A stretch of 64,000 nucleotides of DNA from Sodiomyces alkalinus F11 (Eukaryota; Ascomycota; Sordariomycetes; Glomerellales; Plectosphaerellaceae), in the NCBI RefSeq assembly GCF_003711515.1, contig NW_021167084.1, positions 2,335,932-2,399,931 on the forward strand, read 5' to 3'. The translations under genes were made by a program, and so were the position numbers. Under the pieces are notes generated by a model that made no database searches, was not told the origin of the DNA, and was given only the letters and a program-made list of their open reading frames with translations. Of the stretch, positions 23,507 to 34,600 are shown one piece after another. Position 1 is the stretch's first letter, and each line of letters begins with the position of its first letter.

Positions 23507-23781
23507 NNNNNNNNNNNNNNNNNNNNNNNNNNNNNNNNNNNNNNNNNNNNNNNNNNNNNNNNNNNNNNNNNNNNNNNNNNNNNNNNNNNNNNNNNNNNNN
23601 NNNNNNNNNNNNNNNNNNNNNNNNNNNNNNNNNNNNNNNNNNNNNNNNNNNNNNNNNNNNNNNNNNNNNNNNNNNNNNNNNNNNNNNNNNNNNNNNNNNN
23701 NNNNNNNNNNNNNNNNNNNNNNNNNNNNNNNNNNNNNNNNNNNNNNNNNNNNNNNNNNNNNNNNNNNNNNNNNNNNNNNNN
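23507..23781. other. Assembly gap (275 N)
   Basis: All bases are N. The left edge ends in GGATGGAGGGATGGAGGGATTGTG-like purine repeats, so a collapsed tandem repeat is a likely cause. The true length is unknown. Confidence 0.99.
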
Positions 23782-24938
23782 TCAGTCTTCTCTTCAGGTG
23801 GCTAATAGCTGATAGCTGGAGCCTGTCATCCCCGTCAGAGCTATCCAAAAAAGGGCATTGATTGCTGGTCCCAGGCCATGGCATAGCATGGCATGGCATG
23901 GCATGCATGTTGCCGACTCTCCGCAAGCCATGCATGAAAGGGCAGCCAACCGCAGGGCCGAAGACAGTTTTCTTACTCTGTGGTCCGGATGCGACCCCCA
24001 ATGATAGCTCGTCGGTCACCGGTAACCCATGTGGGAATGGGAAGGGCTCGCCATCCGTTTGGTTCCGTTTGCCCGTTTGCCTGTTTGTCCTTGTGTTCAG
24101 TAGGAGGGCATTTCAGGTTAGGTCGGTGAGCAAAGTCCACGAGGCGGGGAACGTGAATGGACAATTCCCATCGGTACGTACTGTGACCGCAACCAATAAT
24201 CGATGACGATAGAGCCCTCCAGAGATGATTCCGGTAAGGTACCTACCTACACTACCTACCTTATTACGTACATACCCTACCTTATTACCTACCTTACCTT
24301 AACGTACACTACAATACTGTGGCCCCATATCTGCTTCCAACTTTGGCTTGTCCGTCTATTCCCTTTCCGGGGGAGCCGAATGACGGCGATCTGGCGAGAC
24401 TTGTCAAATAGAGTTATAACTTGGGGGACCGGACATTGACCGCAAAAGGTATTGACGAGTTTGCATGGCATATGGAACAGAATTGACTCGATTTAGCCTT
24501 TTACTTCGTTGAATAGAAGAAGAAAAAAGAAAGAAAAAAAGAAAGAAAAAACCCCTTGACGTAACACAAGAGGCTCGAAGGAACATTGTCCGGGGACGGG
24601 ACGGGTTCCGGGCTATCGTTGTTTGACTACTGGTCCATGTAGCCTTCCCACTTCTTTCCAAAGCGACCCGACCCCCTATACGGTTATGCCCGAGATCTCG
24701 ATTCACTGGCTATGATCCTCTTCCCACGCTCTTGGTTTGGAGGGTGGCGACGGTAATCCTTCTTATAAGGTAGCAGTTAAAGAATTACGGTACAAGCAAA
24801 GATAAGCAGGGCAAGAGCCAAATTAGGGCGCCTGCGGGCGCAACCTCAGTATGGAGTACGTGTAGAAACCATGACGATGCATCTTACGTATGTGTACAAC
24901 GGTACGGCGTCTGGAAGACTCGTACCAAGTTACCAAGT

Positions 24939-25100
24939 TACCTACCCGGGTTTGGCTGGTTATAGGTCAGAGCTCGATGGACTGGTCAGATGTCCGAAGT
25001 CTTAGAACATTATGTTGACAGCGATATCTCTGTCCTGGCTCTGGTCAGTGCAAAATTCTCTGTTCGAGCTCTGACCTATACCCACCCCTACCCGGGTAGG
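24939..25100. mobile_element. Small MITE-like inverted-repeat element with 8-bp flanking direct repeats
   Basis: The arms 24941-24977 and 25064-25100 are inverted copies matching at 33 of 37 positions: they share CCTACCCGGGT at the outer end and TATAGGTCAGAGCTCGA at the inner end. The direct repeat TACCAAGT stands on both sides (24931-24938 and 25101-25108), which fits an 8-bp target-site duplication of the kind made by hAT-type transposases. The element is about 162 bp and has no coding capacity. The right outer arm is itself a perfect palindrome (CCTACCCGGGTAGG). The superfamily assignment is an inference from TSD length. Confidence 0.65.
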
Positions 25101-25952
25101 TACCAAGTAACCATATGACTAAGGTAATAACGTACATTGCTCGCAACCCATTATATCCGTACTGCGTAAGGTACTTCGTACTTCGTACACCGAAAAGCGG
25201 CAGTTCGCAACTTTTAACCCCAACTGGCGCTGTTTGTCTCCACATCTCTCCAACCACCCTTATCGATAGCGATACCTATCCGTTCTTAACGAACGATTAC
25301 TTCTCCCGACACGCGACGTGCAAGCCTCTAACCCTGCAAATGATACCAACGCCGTCGAGGAGAAGACCAATTACGATCACGATGTGCTTATTTCTAGGCT
25401 TAGAGCCTGCTAACCGATAGCATCATAGTGAATCGAGGGGGACATACGTCGGGTGCACGGTGACCCCGGGAACCAGGAATACGAGGCACACAAATGGGTG
25501 GTCAGCTCTCTCTACCTCGTTGTTCCTCGTCGTTCTCACTAACCACCACAGCCCCCCTGCCCCTGTCTCTGGGCCTGGCCCTGGCCTTTTGATTACCCCT
25601 CACTAAGACCCTTTGTCGGTCCAGAAGAAATAGACTTGTGAGGTGCTGCGGAGGGTTGCGACATAAGAGAGAGAGGGGGAGGAGGACTGCCAGGACGAGC
25701 GAGCTAGACATATATCCATCATGCATCAAGCTGTTCTCACACCACGTAGTCGCTATCATCATGTTCATGGGAATATGATGTTCTATCGAGGTCAATTTCA
25801 ACTGGTCCCTCAATATCTAGTGTCTATGTGCGTAAAATAGTATCAGCGAGACATCTACTCCAGTAAACACCGGCATATAATATAGTACAATGACCAACCC
25901 TCGAAACGCAAAGCAAAGCAAAGCGAACCAAACCAAACCAAACCAAATACCA

Positions 25953-27904
25953 TTAGACGAGTTTGTACAGAAGGCGTCTCCAAGCCGGAAGCGACCGCAC
26001 ATGCGCTCTATGCGCGTTAATCGCCTCCCAGTCCACCTGTCGCCGTCCCGTGTCCACATCCATCTGGTGCGTGCGCAGCCATCCCGTCCGCTTCCACAGG
26101 AACCCGCAAAGCCAGAACAGGAGCACGATCGGCAGCGCAAGATACGACTTGAAGAACCCCCTCACGTCGTTGAGCCCCGACTGCCCCGTCGGCGCCGCGA
26201 TGGCCGTGTAGAACTGCGCCGCCAAGACGACGAAGCACAGAGCCAGCCCCAGCCACGACCCGTACACGCCGCCCGCCGCCTGGAACGGGATCTCGTCCAA
26301 CGTGTGGCCGTGGTGGGCCCAGGCCCTGCGGAACCGGATGTGCGCCAGGCAGATGGACCCCCACGTGAAGATGGCCGCCAGGCCCGACAGCGCGAGCAGC
26401 CAGGAGAACACCTCGGGCCCCGACGCGCTGAGGTTGATGTACGCGAGCGGGCCGCACAGTATGATGGCGATCACCGACGGGAGGGGCCGGCCGGAGCGGT
26501 CGATGTACGTGAACAGCTTGGGCGCGTAGCCTTGCTGCGCCAGGCCCGTCAGCGTCCGCGAGCCGCCGTACACCCCGCTCACGCCGATGGAGAGGACCGA
26601 GACCAGGATGACGACGTTCATGAAGTGGTCGAACCCGTTCAGCCCGGCGTACAGGCCCACCAGCACGAAGGGGGACGCGTTGACGTCCGAGTACGCATTG
26701 GACGCGATGAGCCGCGGGTCGTTCGAAGGGATCAGCAAGCCGACGAAGGACAGGCCCAGGATGTAGAACAATGTGATCCGCCAGAACACCTGCTTGATGG
26801 CGCCGGGAAGCGACTTGGCCGGGTTTTTGCTCTCGGCGGCCGCGAGCCCCACGAGTTCTGTTCCCGAGAAGGAGAACGCCGCCGTTACGAAAACGGAGCA
26901 GAACCCCTTAAAGCCGTACCGGAACGCTCCTGGCTCGTACCATAGCCGGGCTCCCCAGTACTCGTCGTACTGCCCGCTCGATGGACCGCCGCCGCACACC
27001 AGGACGAGAGCGATGACCATGAAGATGACCGTGGCCGACAGCTTGAGCATGGACGACCAAAACTCCTCCTCGGCGTATCCGATGCTGCCGAAGATATTGA
27101 CGATAATGATGGCCAGCCAGAATACCGTGATCCAGACGCCCACGCTGATTTGATCGGTCCAGTATTCGATCACCAGGCCGCACACGGTCAATTCCAGCGG
27201 TAATACGATCCCCCACTGGAAGACGTAATTCCAGCCCATGGCGAAGCCCCACGACGGGTCGATGAAGCGAGTCGAGTACGTGTAGAAGCCTCCGGATACG
27301 GGGTACATGACGGCCAGTTCACCGAGGGCAAAGACTTGACGGGATGCGTTAGATTTTTCCTTTTCTCCCTTTTTTTTCGTCTTCATTGGACCAAAAGGAA
27401 TGTAAAGAGGCGCGACTAACCGACGTTGAACATCATGACACCCACGATGGCGAAGCAGATGAGGAGTGATGCAGGACCCTGCAATGGAACGACTTGTCAG
27501 CTTGTATTCATTTTTTCCCTTTTTCTCCCCCCCCCTTTTTTCCTTTTCCCTTTCTAGCATTGCCTCGACACCCCTTCTTTCGCCCCATGGACGGAATCGG
27601 GACTTACACCTGTGGCAAGAGCACCGCCCGAACCGACGAAAAACCCGGCACCGATAGAACCGCCAATCGCAATCATGTGAAGATGGCGGGTCTTCATCGC
27701 CCGGTCGAGCTCGACAATCCCGCGGCCATATTCGCGCCTCTTGAACGACGTCAAGTTGAGGCCATTCCGCGTGAAGAAGCTCTCCTGCTGGGTGGTTTCG
27801 GCAGCCTCCTTCGAGCGGCCCGTGTTGTTGTAGCCAGGCAAAGGGGCCGCCTTCTCGGGCACCGCATCCGCCTGGACGACGTCTGCTTTGGGCGGTGTGT
27901 CCAT
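25953..27904 (-). CDS. Amino acid permease of the yeast amino acid transporter (YAT) family
   Basis: Three exons, 27904-27608, 27478-27421 and 27334-25953, encode 578 residues; introns 27607-27479 (GTAAGT to GCAG) and 27420-27335 (GTTAGT to CAAG) are in phases 0 and 1. The cytosolic N-terminus leads into TM1 with IGGSIGAGFFVGSGGALATG, the unwound substrate-binding helix of APC transporters. Later landmarks are FALGELAVMYPVSGG, FIDPSWGFAMGWNY and FSFSGTELVGLAAAESKNP. About twelve membrane helices are evident, and the C-terminal tail is short and basic. The protein imports amino acids by proton symport across the plasma membrane; the exact substrate range cannot be read from sequence. The small middle exon (58 nt) is needed to join ATGGPASLLI to NVVFALGEL. 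Confidence 0.9.
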
Positions 27905-29466
27905 GATATGAAGGAAGTTTCGAATGGGAAAGGTGTTGGACAGAAGTGACCTTCGCGGTGGCGAAGTTGAAATGGACGACGATGCGTCTCAAGACAGCGA
28001 TGGGGGTTCGTAGGAACCGAGACTGAAAAGTAGAAGGAACAAAAGAAAAAGAAGAAGAAAAAGAAGAAGAAAAAGAAGAAAAAAAGGAAGGAAAGGTTAA
28101 GAAAAACAACTAGAGAGCCAGTGCGAAAGGGGGCGACTCCACTGATTTTATGAGACGACTCCCGGCCGAAAGGCAGATCGTAGTCTATGGGCTAGTCAGG
28201 GGAGGCTTTGCAAGTTGAAAGGGGAAACGAGGACGCAAAGAATGTTCAGAGAGTCATCACTTTTGTACGGCCAGGATGGGGAGACCGTGATCGCCGAATC
28301 AGGCCGAACTGGCGCCACGGATCCAAGGAAGTCCACTGCGCCATGATTCTGGGGTAACTAGCTTAGTCCTGGAGCTAACGTAGGGTTGACGATGGAGGCG
28401 GTTTTTTTTTTTGTTAACCCTCGAACGTACGAATGCGGAGGTGACGTTGACCCTGCTGACCCTGTACCTACTCTCACTTCCATTGCATAATCCAGTGTTT
28501 TGGATTGGAGGAACCGCAAAACAATAGATAAGGCTTGTGACGGCAAAAGCATGCGGCCAGTCCCGGTTCTGAGAGGGCACAATACTTGGGATCGGTGCGA
28601 CCGAAGCTTGTACTCGGTAGATCATCACACCACGAGGACGAACTAAGGGCGGGCCACGCAAATACGGTTGTTGTTATAGAAGGTAACCTAAGCCAACTCC
28701 TCGGACCGAATCCTTATCAGATAAAGGAAGAACGTGTGTAGCCCTTGACGAGGATTCGAAGCTCATGGCCAAGTTTCGCCGTCGATTCAGTGTGTGGTGG
28801 ATTTTCGGTTTTCGGTGTGAGAAACGACGACATGAATTGATGGCTTTGGATGCCGGGCTGCCGGACTGCCGGACAAACCGGGGATTGCCCCATGCGTACG
28901 GAGCTAAACGACGTCGTCCGATAATTCTCTCCTTGAGATCATTGGACGAGACGGGAGGAATGTGAGAGCTTGATAGAGCATTCCACAAGGGGGGGGGGGG
29001 GCGGATGGCGTAGTCGAGCAGTTAGGCACTACGCTGTACCCATCGTTATTACGAGTGAAAAACTCGTTAGCTCCACGATTGTTCCATCAACCGTTGTCGC
29101 ATTGGCCCTTAGTGATATCGATCCAAGTTGGGCAAAACTAAAACCTGGGTCAGGAATGGACAGCTGGAAACCGACGTCGGAGGGGTTTCTATGCGAAGGG
29201 CTCCGACCCTGGGTGAAGTTCATTCTTGCTGACAGAATGAATGAATATACTCGCTGAGATACCGTACAATGGACGCGTGTAGTCGAGGCAATGCAGCCTC
29301 GGCGTAGAAACGACGTATGTAATCCATGCGGCTCAAATCAGTCCAGGGTTTGGGTAGTCTTGGAAGTCTTGGAAGTCTTGGCCTTTAAGATTGTGCGGAA
29401 AGTTGCGGAAGACAGGGGGGACCCGTCGCCAAGATGATTCCTCCTCCCTTCTCCGTTCCATTGACC
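27905..29466. other. Permease upstream region up to the transposon complex
   Basis: This holds the A/G-rich (GAAAAA repeats at 28040-28090) leader and promoter of the permease and about 1.2 kb of ordinary single-copy DNA. I see no gene. Base composition changes abruptly at 29.5 kb. Confidence 0.55.
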
Positions 29467-29471
29467 CTCCC
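29467..29471. repeat. Target-site duplication of the outer element, left copy (CTCCC)
   Basis: CTCCC lies immediately outside the left inverted repeat and is repeated exactly outside the right one at 51720-51724. Confidence 0.75.
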
Positions 29472-29512
29472 TACGGTAAGCGGCAGGACGGTCTGTTTTA
29501 ACTTCCAAAAAT
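29472..29512. repeat. Left terminal inverted repeat of the outer element
   Basis: It begins TACGGTAAGCGGCAGGACGG and ends AACTTCCAAAAAT. Compared with the inverted right end it differs at positions 6, 11, 28 and 35. The RIP-type AT shift starts only beyond it, so the tip itself has largely escaped mutation. Confidence 0.85.
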
Positions 29513-30159
29513 CCCAAAAAAAATCATAGATAGACGCCCGTACAGGGGTGTATAGACTCGTATATAGTGGTACGCTAGTAGCACGTAGAGCACCTTAGTA
29601 GTATAGCCCTAGGCCAGCTATCTAATTAGAAGCCTAGAATTTTTTTCGTGCCCCTACACTACTATAACGCCACGCCTACACTAATCTTATTTTCCTCTCT
29701 AGATAACTAATAACGAGTCAGGTAAGTAAACCTATATACACTCTTATATAGAGCTATAGCATTAAATCAGATATCGGGATTCGATTCTATAGGGTTAGAT
29801 CTACTAGTATCCTTATCTTTAAAGCTGTTTTGCAAGTTACGGTTATACGACTTATTACTAGATAGTTAGCTAACGATGGCGATATACCATATAGGTAATT
29901 ATAAATCCATATAGATAAATATAAGGATAATTCGTAATATAGCCGCTATTACGCGTCGCGTGTAGTGGCTAAATACGATTACTAGCGATAAACTCCCTCC
30001 CGCGCCCGTAGTATAGCCCTCTAGTATAGAGGGGAAGTAACTAACCGTATATATACTAGACTATACGTATCTATATGTCTTTATAGTATTAGGACTAAGC
30101 TAATAGATCGATAGTAATTAAGAATAGATACTCGAGAGATATTACTAGGTATATAGTAA

Positions 30160-30311
30160 AGAAAACGCCGGAGGTATATTACTCTATACCCCTATATAGC
30201 ACTGTATACTTATATATAAAATAGATCCGGCGCGGAATCGTACTCTAGCTTAAGTATAAAAAGGCGGGTGAAATGAAATTACCTGATTTCGATATAAAAC
30301 GCCCGTAGGCT
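30160..30311 (+). pseudogene. Left fragment of an outer-element reading frame, cut by chromovirus A
   Basis: A plus-strand frame reads about 50 codons (KKTPEVYYSIPLYS, then KKAGEMKLPDFDIKRP) with only TAG stops, the kind RIP makes from CAG or TGG. It stops at the AGGCT duplication of element A and resumes in the same frame after that element at 37650. I do not recognise the protein. Confidence 0.4.
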
Positions 30312-30847
30312 TATTACGACGGCTTCCGGTCCTCTATAGTATAGCGGACGATAGGGGACTGGCGTCGAGGTTTTAGTTTAAAATAAGAAGAGGATATTAA
30401 CTAAAGAGCAGTAACTGTTATTCGTAGTGTCTAGTCGTAGTTACGTCGTAAAGACTAGGCGTCTTCTTTATAAGGTAGAGTTAGGCGTAGACTAATAGTC
30501 TAGGTGAAGACTTAGATTAATCGATATCTTATTCTCTAGTAGAAGTAAGACCTAGGATATTCTGGTTTATATAGTGATAGTGCCTCCTTACCCGTAGTGA
30601 CTATTCCTTACGTGGTCGCTATGCCCGGGTGATTCTATTATGACCGATTACTTATTAGTCACTTCGTCGGAGTAATCGACCCCGGTCCGTCCCGGACGGT
30701 ATACTAAGTACCTCCGTACCTAGTAACACGTGACTTAGCATATAACTCCCTAAGTTATCCTATACTACCCCCCGTTTAGAGCCGTCCCGTGGGATATACA
30801 CTAGTATACCTATAGGGTTAGTCTATATTAGGCGGCCGGCCGTAATA
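30312..30847 (-). repeat. 3' LTR of chromovirus A (536 bp)
   Basis: It starts TATTACGACGG and ends CCGGCCGTAATA, giving a 7-bp inverted terminus (TATTACG/CGTAATA); a TG...CA form before RIP is likely. It is collinear with the right LTR, with differences that are almost all C/T or G/A. Confidence 0.92.
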
Positions 30848-30950
30848 TTACCTTCCTCCTTTTAAGCGCTATCCTAGCGGTCGTATAAGTAGGTCGCTTT
30901 TCCCTAGTTAGTATTCCTTAGGTTTTCCTTCTTTTTTATTACTAACTATT

Positions 30951-31581
30951 ATATCCGACCGTGTCCAGAAGTCGTCTTATCCTAAATCTCGTTCCGCCAA
31001 AAACCGATCGACCGTTTCTGCCCTTATCGCTGATTAAGGCTACGAGGTCGTCCCCTGCACCCGTTATGCCTTTAAGAACGTACCGTGCTTCGTTCTGGAC
31101 GATATCGCTCGCTATTACGCGTGTTTCCGCTTAGGTCGTTCTTATAATAGTGCTAGAATCCTAATATCTTCTAGTACGCTCCTGCCCTCGCCTTCCCGCT
31201 TAGCCTCTATTTACTTACCCCCTCGCCTTCCTAGCGGGTCGTATAAACGAAGAGCTAAAGCGCCTTAAATAAGAGGAGGAACGGACCGAGGAGATACTCT
31301 ATAAGGCGCTCGCCCGCTTATCCCGCCTTCGCCGAACTCGTCGCCTGCTACGGAAGAAGGGGGTGGAAATAGTTCGTAAGGACCTTACCGATATAGAGGA
31401 GCTCGAGAAGGTGGAGAAGGAGGAAAAAAAGGCCTATCGGGCCGAGTTAGAGGCGGTGGCCACTATATAAGCTACCGGTGCTGTTAACGTGATTAATTAG
31501 AACTAGGTAATAGCGCAGGATATAGGTGAATTCTCGGATATTAATTTTATACAGACCGCGGCGTCTGGTTCTAGGTCCTGA
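30951..31581 (+). pseudogene. Antisense accessory gene of chromovirus A: Zn2Cys6-like cluster plus coiled coil, two exons
   Basis: On the strand opposite to pol, exon 1 (30951-31173) and exon 2 (31235-31581) join in phase 1 across a 61-nt intron (GTACGC to CTAG). Exon 1 reads VPCTRYAFKNVPCFVLDD then RYYACFRLGRSY. Counting Tyr as lost Cys gives C-x2-C-x6-C-x8-C-x2-C-x6-C, the spacing of a fungal Zn2Cys6 cluster. Exon 2 is a charged coiled coil (NEELKRLK, then LARLSRLRRTRRLLRKKGVE, then DIEELEKVEKEEKK). The start codon is ATA where ATG is expected, and the internal stops are TAA/TAG. All are G-to-A or C-to-T changes. The frame ends 28 bp before the convergent pol stop at 31610. Nuclear DNA binding is inferred from the cluster; it is now dead. 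Confidence 0.7.
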
Positions 31582-31609
31582 TAGTGTTCTATCGGTACTG
31601 CTTTAGGAG

Positions 31610-34600
31610 TTACTTATAATTAATCAGGTTATCTTTTAGTTCCTATATATTATCGCTATAATCGTAGTTTTTCTATTTTATAAAATATTCGGTGCCGTCT
31701 AGCGTCTCTTAGTGGTTAAGGATTCATTCTGCTTCATACACATCACTAGTATCGACCACCATCATATCTTATATTATTTTTACGTTTTTCGGTGCTAGTT
31801 TAAGTAGTGAAATATAGAAATTATTATATATCCTTATTATCGGAGGTAGTAATAGAATATAGTTCATATCTAACTTTTTCTCTAGGATTTTAAACGGTCC
31901 TAATTTTTTAAAATCCAATTTATCGCTTAGTCGTTATGTCTTGATATTTTTGCGAATAAGGTAGACGTGGTCCCCCCTTAAAAGGGTTAGTCCCTTAATC
32001 CTTAATTAATTCGCGTACCTGCTTATTCGTGTTCTGACTATCTCTAGGTCGGTTCGTAGTTCTTCGTGTAGTTTTTTCATGCTTTTAACTATTTTTATCG
32101 CTCTTAGTACGTCTAGTCCTTCTAAAGGTTTTCTAAATACTATCAGGGTATATCCGTAATTTACTTCGAACGGTGTTTTCTTTATTAACTCGTTTAACGA
32201 GCTATTATATATAAACTATATAAGTGGCAGGTACTACACCTAATTATCTTATTCGTACCCTATGTAGTATCGTAGGTACTATTCCAGGACTTAGTTTATA
32301 ATTTCGGTTTATCCGTCCGTTATAGGGTGAAACGCTATCGAATACTTATATTTCGTTCCTAGCTAGCTTATAACTACTTTCCAGAAGTTACTAGTAAAGA
32401 GCTTATCTCTGTCCGTGATGATTTTATTCGGTGCGCCGTGATCCCTGATTAGGCGGTCGATAAAGATACTTACTAGTTCTTCTGCTATAGTGTTTTTGAT
32501 ATATAGAATATAAAGAGTGTATTTTATGAATCGGTCGACGATCACGAATATACTATTATAGGCGGTTCCTGTTACTGGATCTTTGGATACTGGAAATCCT
32601 GTCACGAAGTCTATTATAATCGATTTCTATAGTCCGTCTATTACTAGCAGTGGCTTTAGTAGTCCGTAAGGTTTATATCGGCTGCTCTTTACTTTCTAGT
32701 AAATATCGTAGTTACGAATAAAGTCCCTGACTCGTTCTTTAGTTCCTGTATAGCCGTATTATTATCGTAATCGGTGGTATATTTTATAAACTCCTTGATA
32801 TCTATATATCGGCGAGGCGTGTGCTTCTTTAAATATAGTGTCGGTTATCCGATTAATGCTATTTACCTCTTTATCCTTTAGTGTAAGAGCTTCTCCTTCC
32901 TATTAAAGTATAGCTTACGGTTTAGGTGATTTATTAGGTGTCCCTAGTCGGCTAAGTGCGTCTACACGACTATTTTCGCTCCCTTTTATATACTAGATAT
33001 AGAAGTTGAATTCGGCTAGGAATTCTGCCTATCGGATGTATCATTTATTAAGAACCTTAGCAGTGGTGAATTACGCGAGGTTCTTATAATCCGTGTAGAC
33101 TTATACCGGGTGTTTTATCCCTAACAGATACGGTCTCTATTCTTTAAGGGCTTCGATAATAGCTATTAGCTCTTTATCGTAGATTTAATAGTTAAGTTCT
33201 GGTCCACTGAGTTTCTTGGATATAAAGGCTATAGGGTGTAGTCTTCCTTCTACGTCGCGCTATCCGAGTTATGCTCCTAGAGCCTAGTCAGATACGTCTA
33301 TTTCGAGTTCGTATTTTTTATTAGGGTCTGGCATTGCTAAGATAGGTTCGCTGGTAACCCTTCCTTTAAGAGCTTAGAATGCTTCTTCTATTCTTTCGTT
33401 CCATTCGAAGTTAAGCCCCTTTTTAGTTACTTTAGTTAAGGGAATAGTAATCTTACTATAGTCCTTAATAAATCGTTAATAGTAGTTAATAAGTCCGAGA
33501 AAGGACTGAATATCACGAATATTCTGGGGTCGTGGCTATTTAGAGACGTATTAGACTTTCGCCTTATCTATACAGATCTCGTTAGGTCGTATCGTATAAC
33601 CTAAAAAGTTGACTTCTTACGTGTGGAATTAAACTTTTTCTGGTTCGACTAATAGGTCGGCGTTTTATAGGAGTTATAGGATCGTGTGAATATATTATCG
33701 GTGTTCTTCAAGTGTTTTAGAGAAGATTAGGATATTATCTAGGTATACTATAACGAAGTAGTCTAGATACTTCCTTAGGACGTCGTTAATAAGTGTTTAG
33801 AACGATACCGGCGTATTTATTAGTCTAAAAGGTATAACGAGGTACTCGAAATATCCTCGCTTTATCCGAAACGCTATCTTTTACTCTTCTCCTTCCTTAA
33901 TCCTAATTAAGTTATAGGCTCCTTTTAAGTCGAGTGCCGTAAACTATTACGCTCTAACTAGCTAATCTTATATCTCCGAGATAAAAGGTAATAGGTAGCG
34001 GTTCTTAATAGTTATATCGTTAAGTTATCGATAATCGATATATAGTCGTAGTTTACCGTTTTTCTTTAGTATAAATAGGATCGGGTATCCTGCTAGTAAT
34101 TAGGATACTCTGATATAGCCTTTTACTAATATCTTTTCGAGATATTCTTCTAAGGTATCTGATTCCTTCTGGTTTAGCCCGTAAATTAGAAAGAATTTTA
34201 GGTGTATCCCTTCCTTCAGGGGTATCTCGTGATTATAGTGCCGGTGTTTCGGTAATCCGGTCTCTAGATTTTCGGTAAATAGCTTTCTGTATTTACGGTA
34301 TTCTGGTAATACCTTAGCGAGTCTATTATAATCGCTTATTACTAGTCCTTTTTCTGCTTAGACGATCTGGTAGATTCCTTTAATAATATTAGTTACGCGT
34401 TAGTGGTTATACCGTCGCTGCTATCTTAAAGTCTTTTATACTTCCTTCGCCTTAGTCCCTGACTTCTGGCGGTTATCTAAGTCTCCCTAAGGCTCCTTTA
34501 TCGGTAAGTCTTTCTGCTATTTTCGACGGATATCGGGATCGGGTAAGGTTTCCTTCGTGGTCTCCTACTTACTCTCTAATCTCCACCAGAGCTAGCTAAG

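Larger units (their letters stand above)
22753..25952. other. Long intergenic region with an assembly gap and a MITE-like element
   Basis: The bZIP promoter side runs to the gap at 23507-23781. Beyond it lie clusters of TACCTACC/TTACCTTA motifs (24235-24305), a hairpin element with flanking repeats (24931-25108), and the 3' side of the permease. I see no conserved reading frame; a gene hidden by the gap cannot be excluded. Confidence 0.5.

Noticed and set aside
23384..24019. Open frames spanning the N gap
   Set aside because: They run through undetermined bases and have no meaning.
28975..29060. A tRNA-like stretch near GGCGTAGTCGAGCAG
   Set aside because: I could not fold a full cloverleaf with a TTC-type loop and matching acceptor arm.
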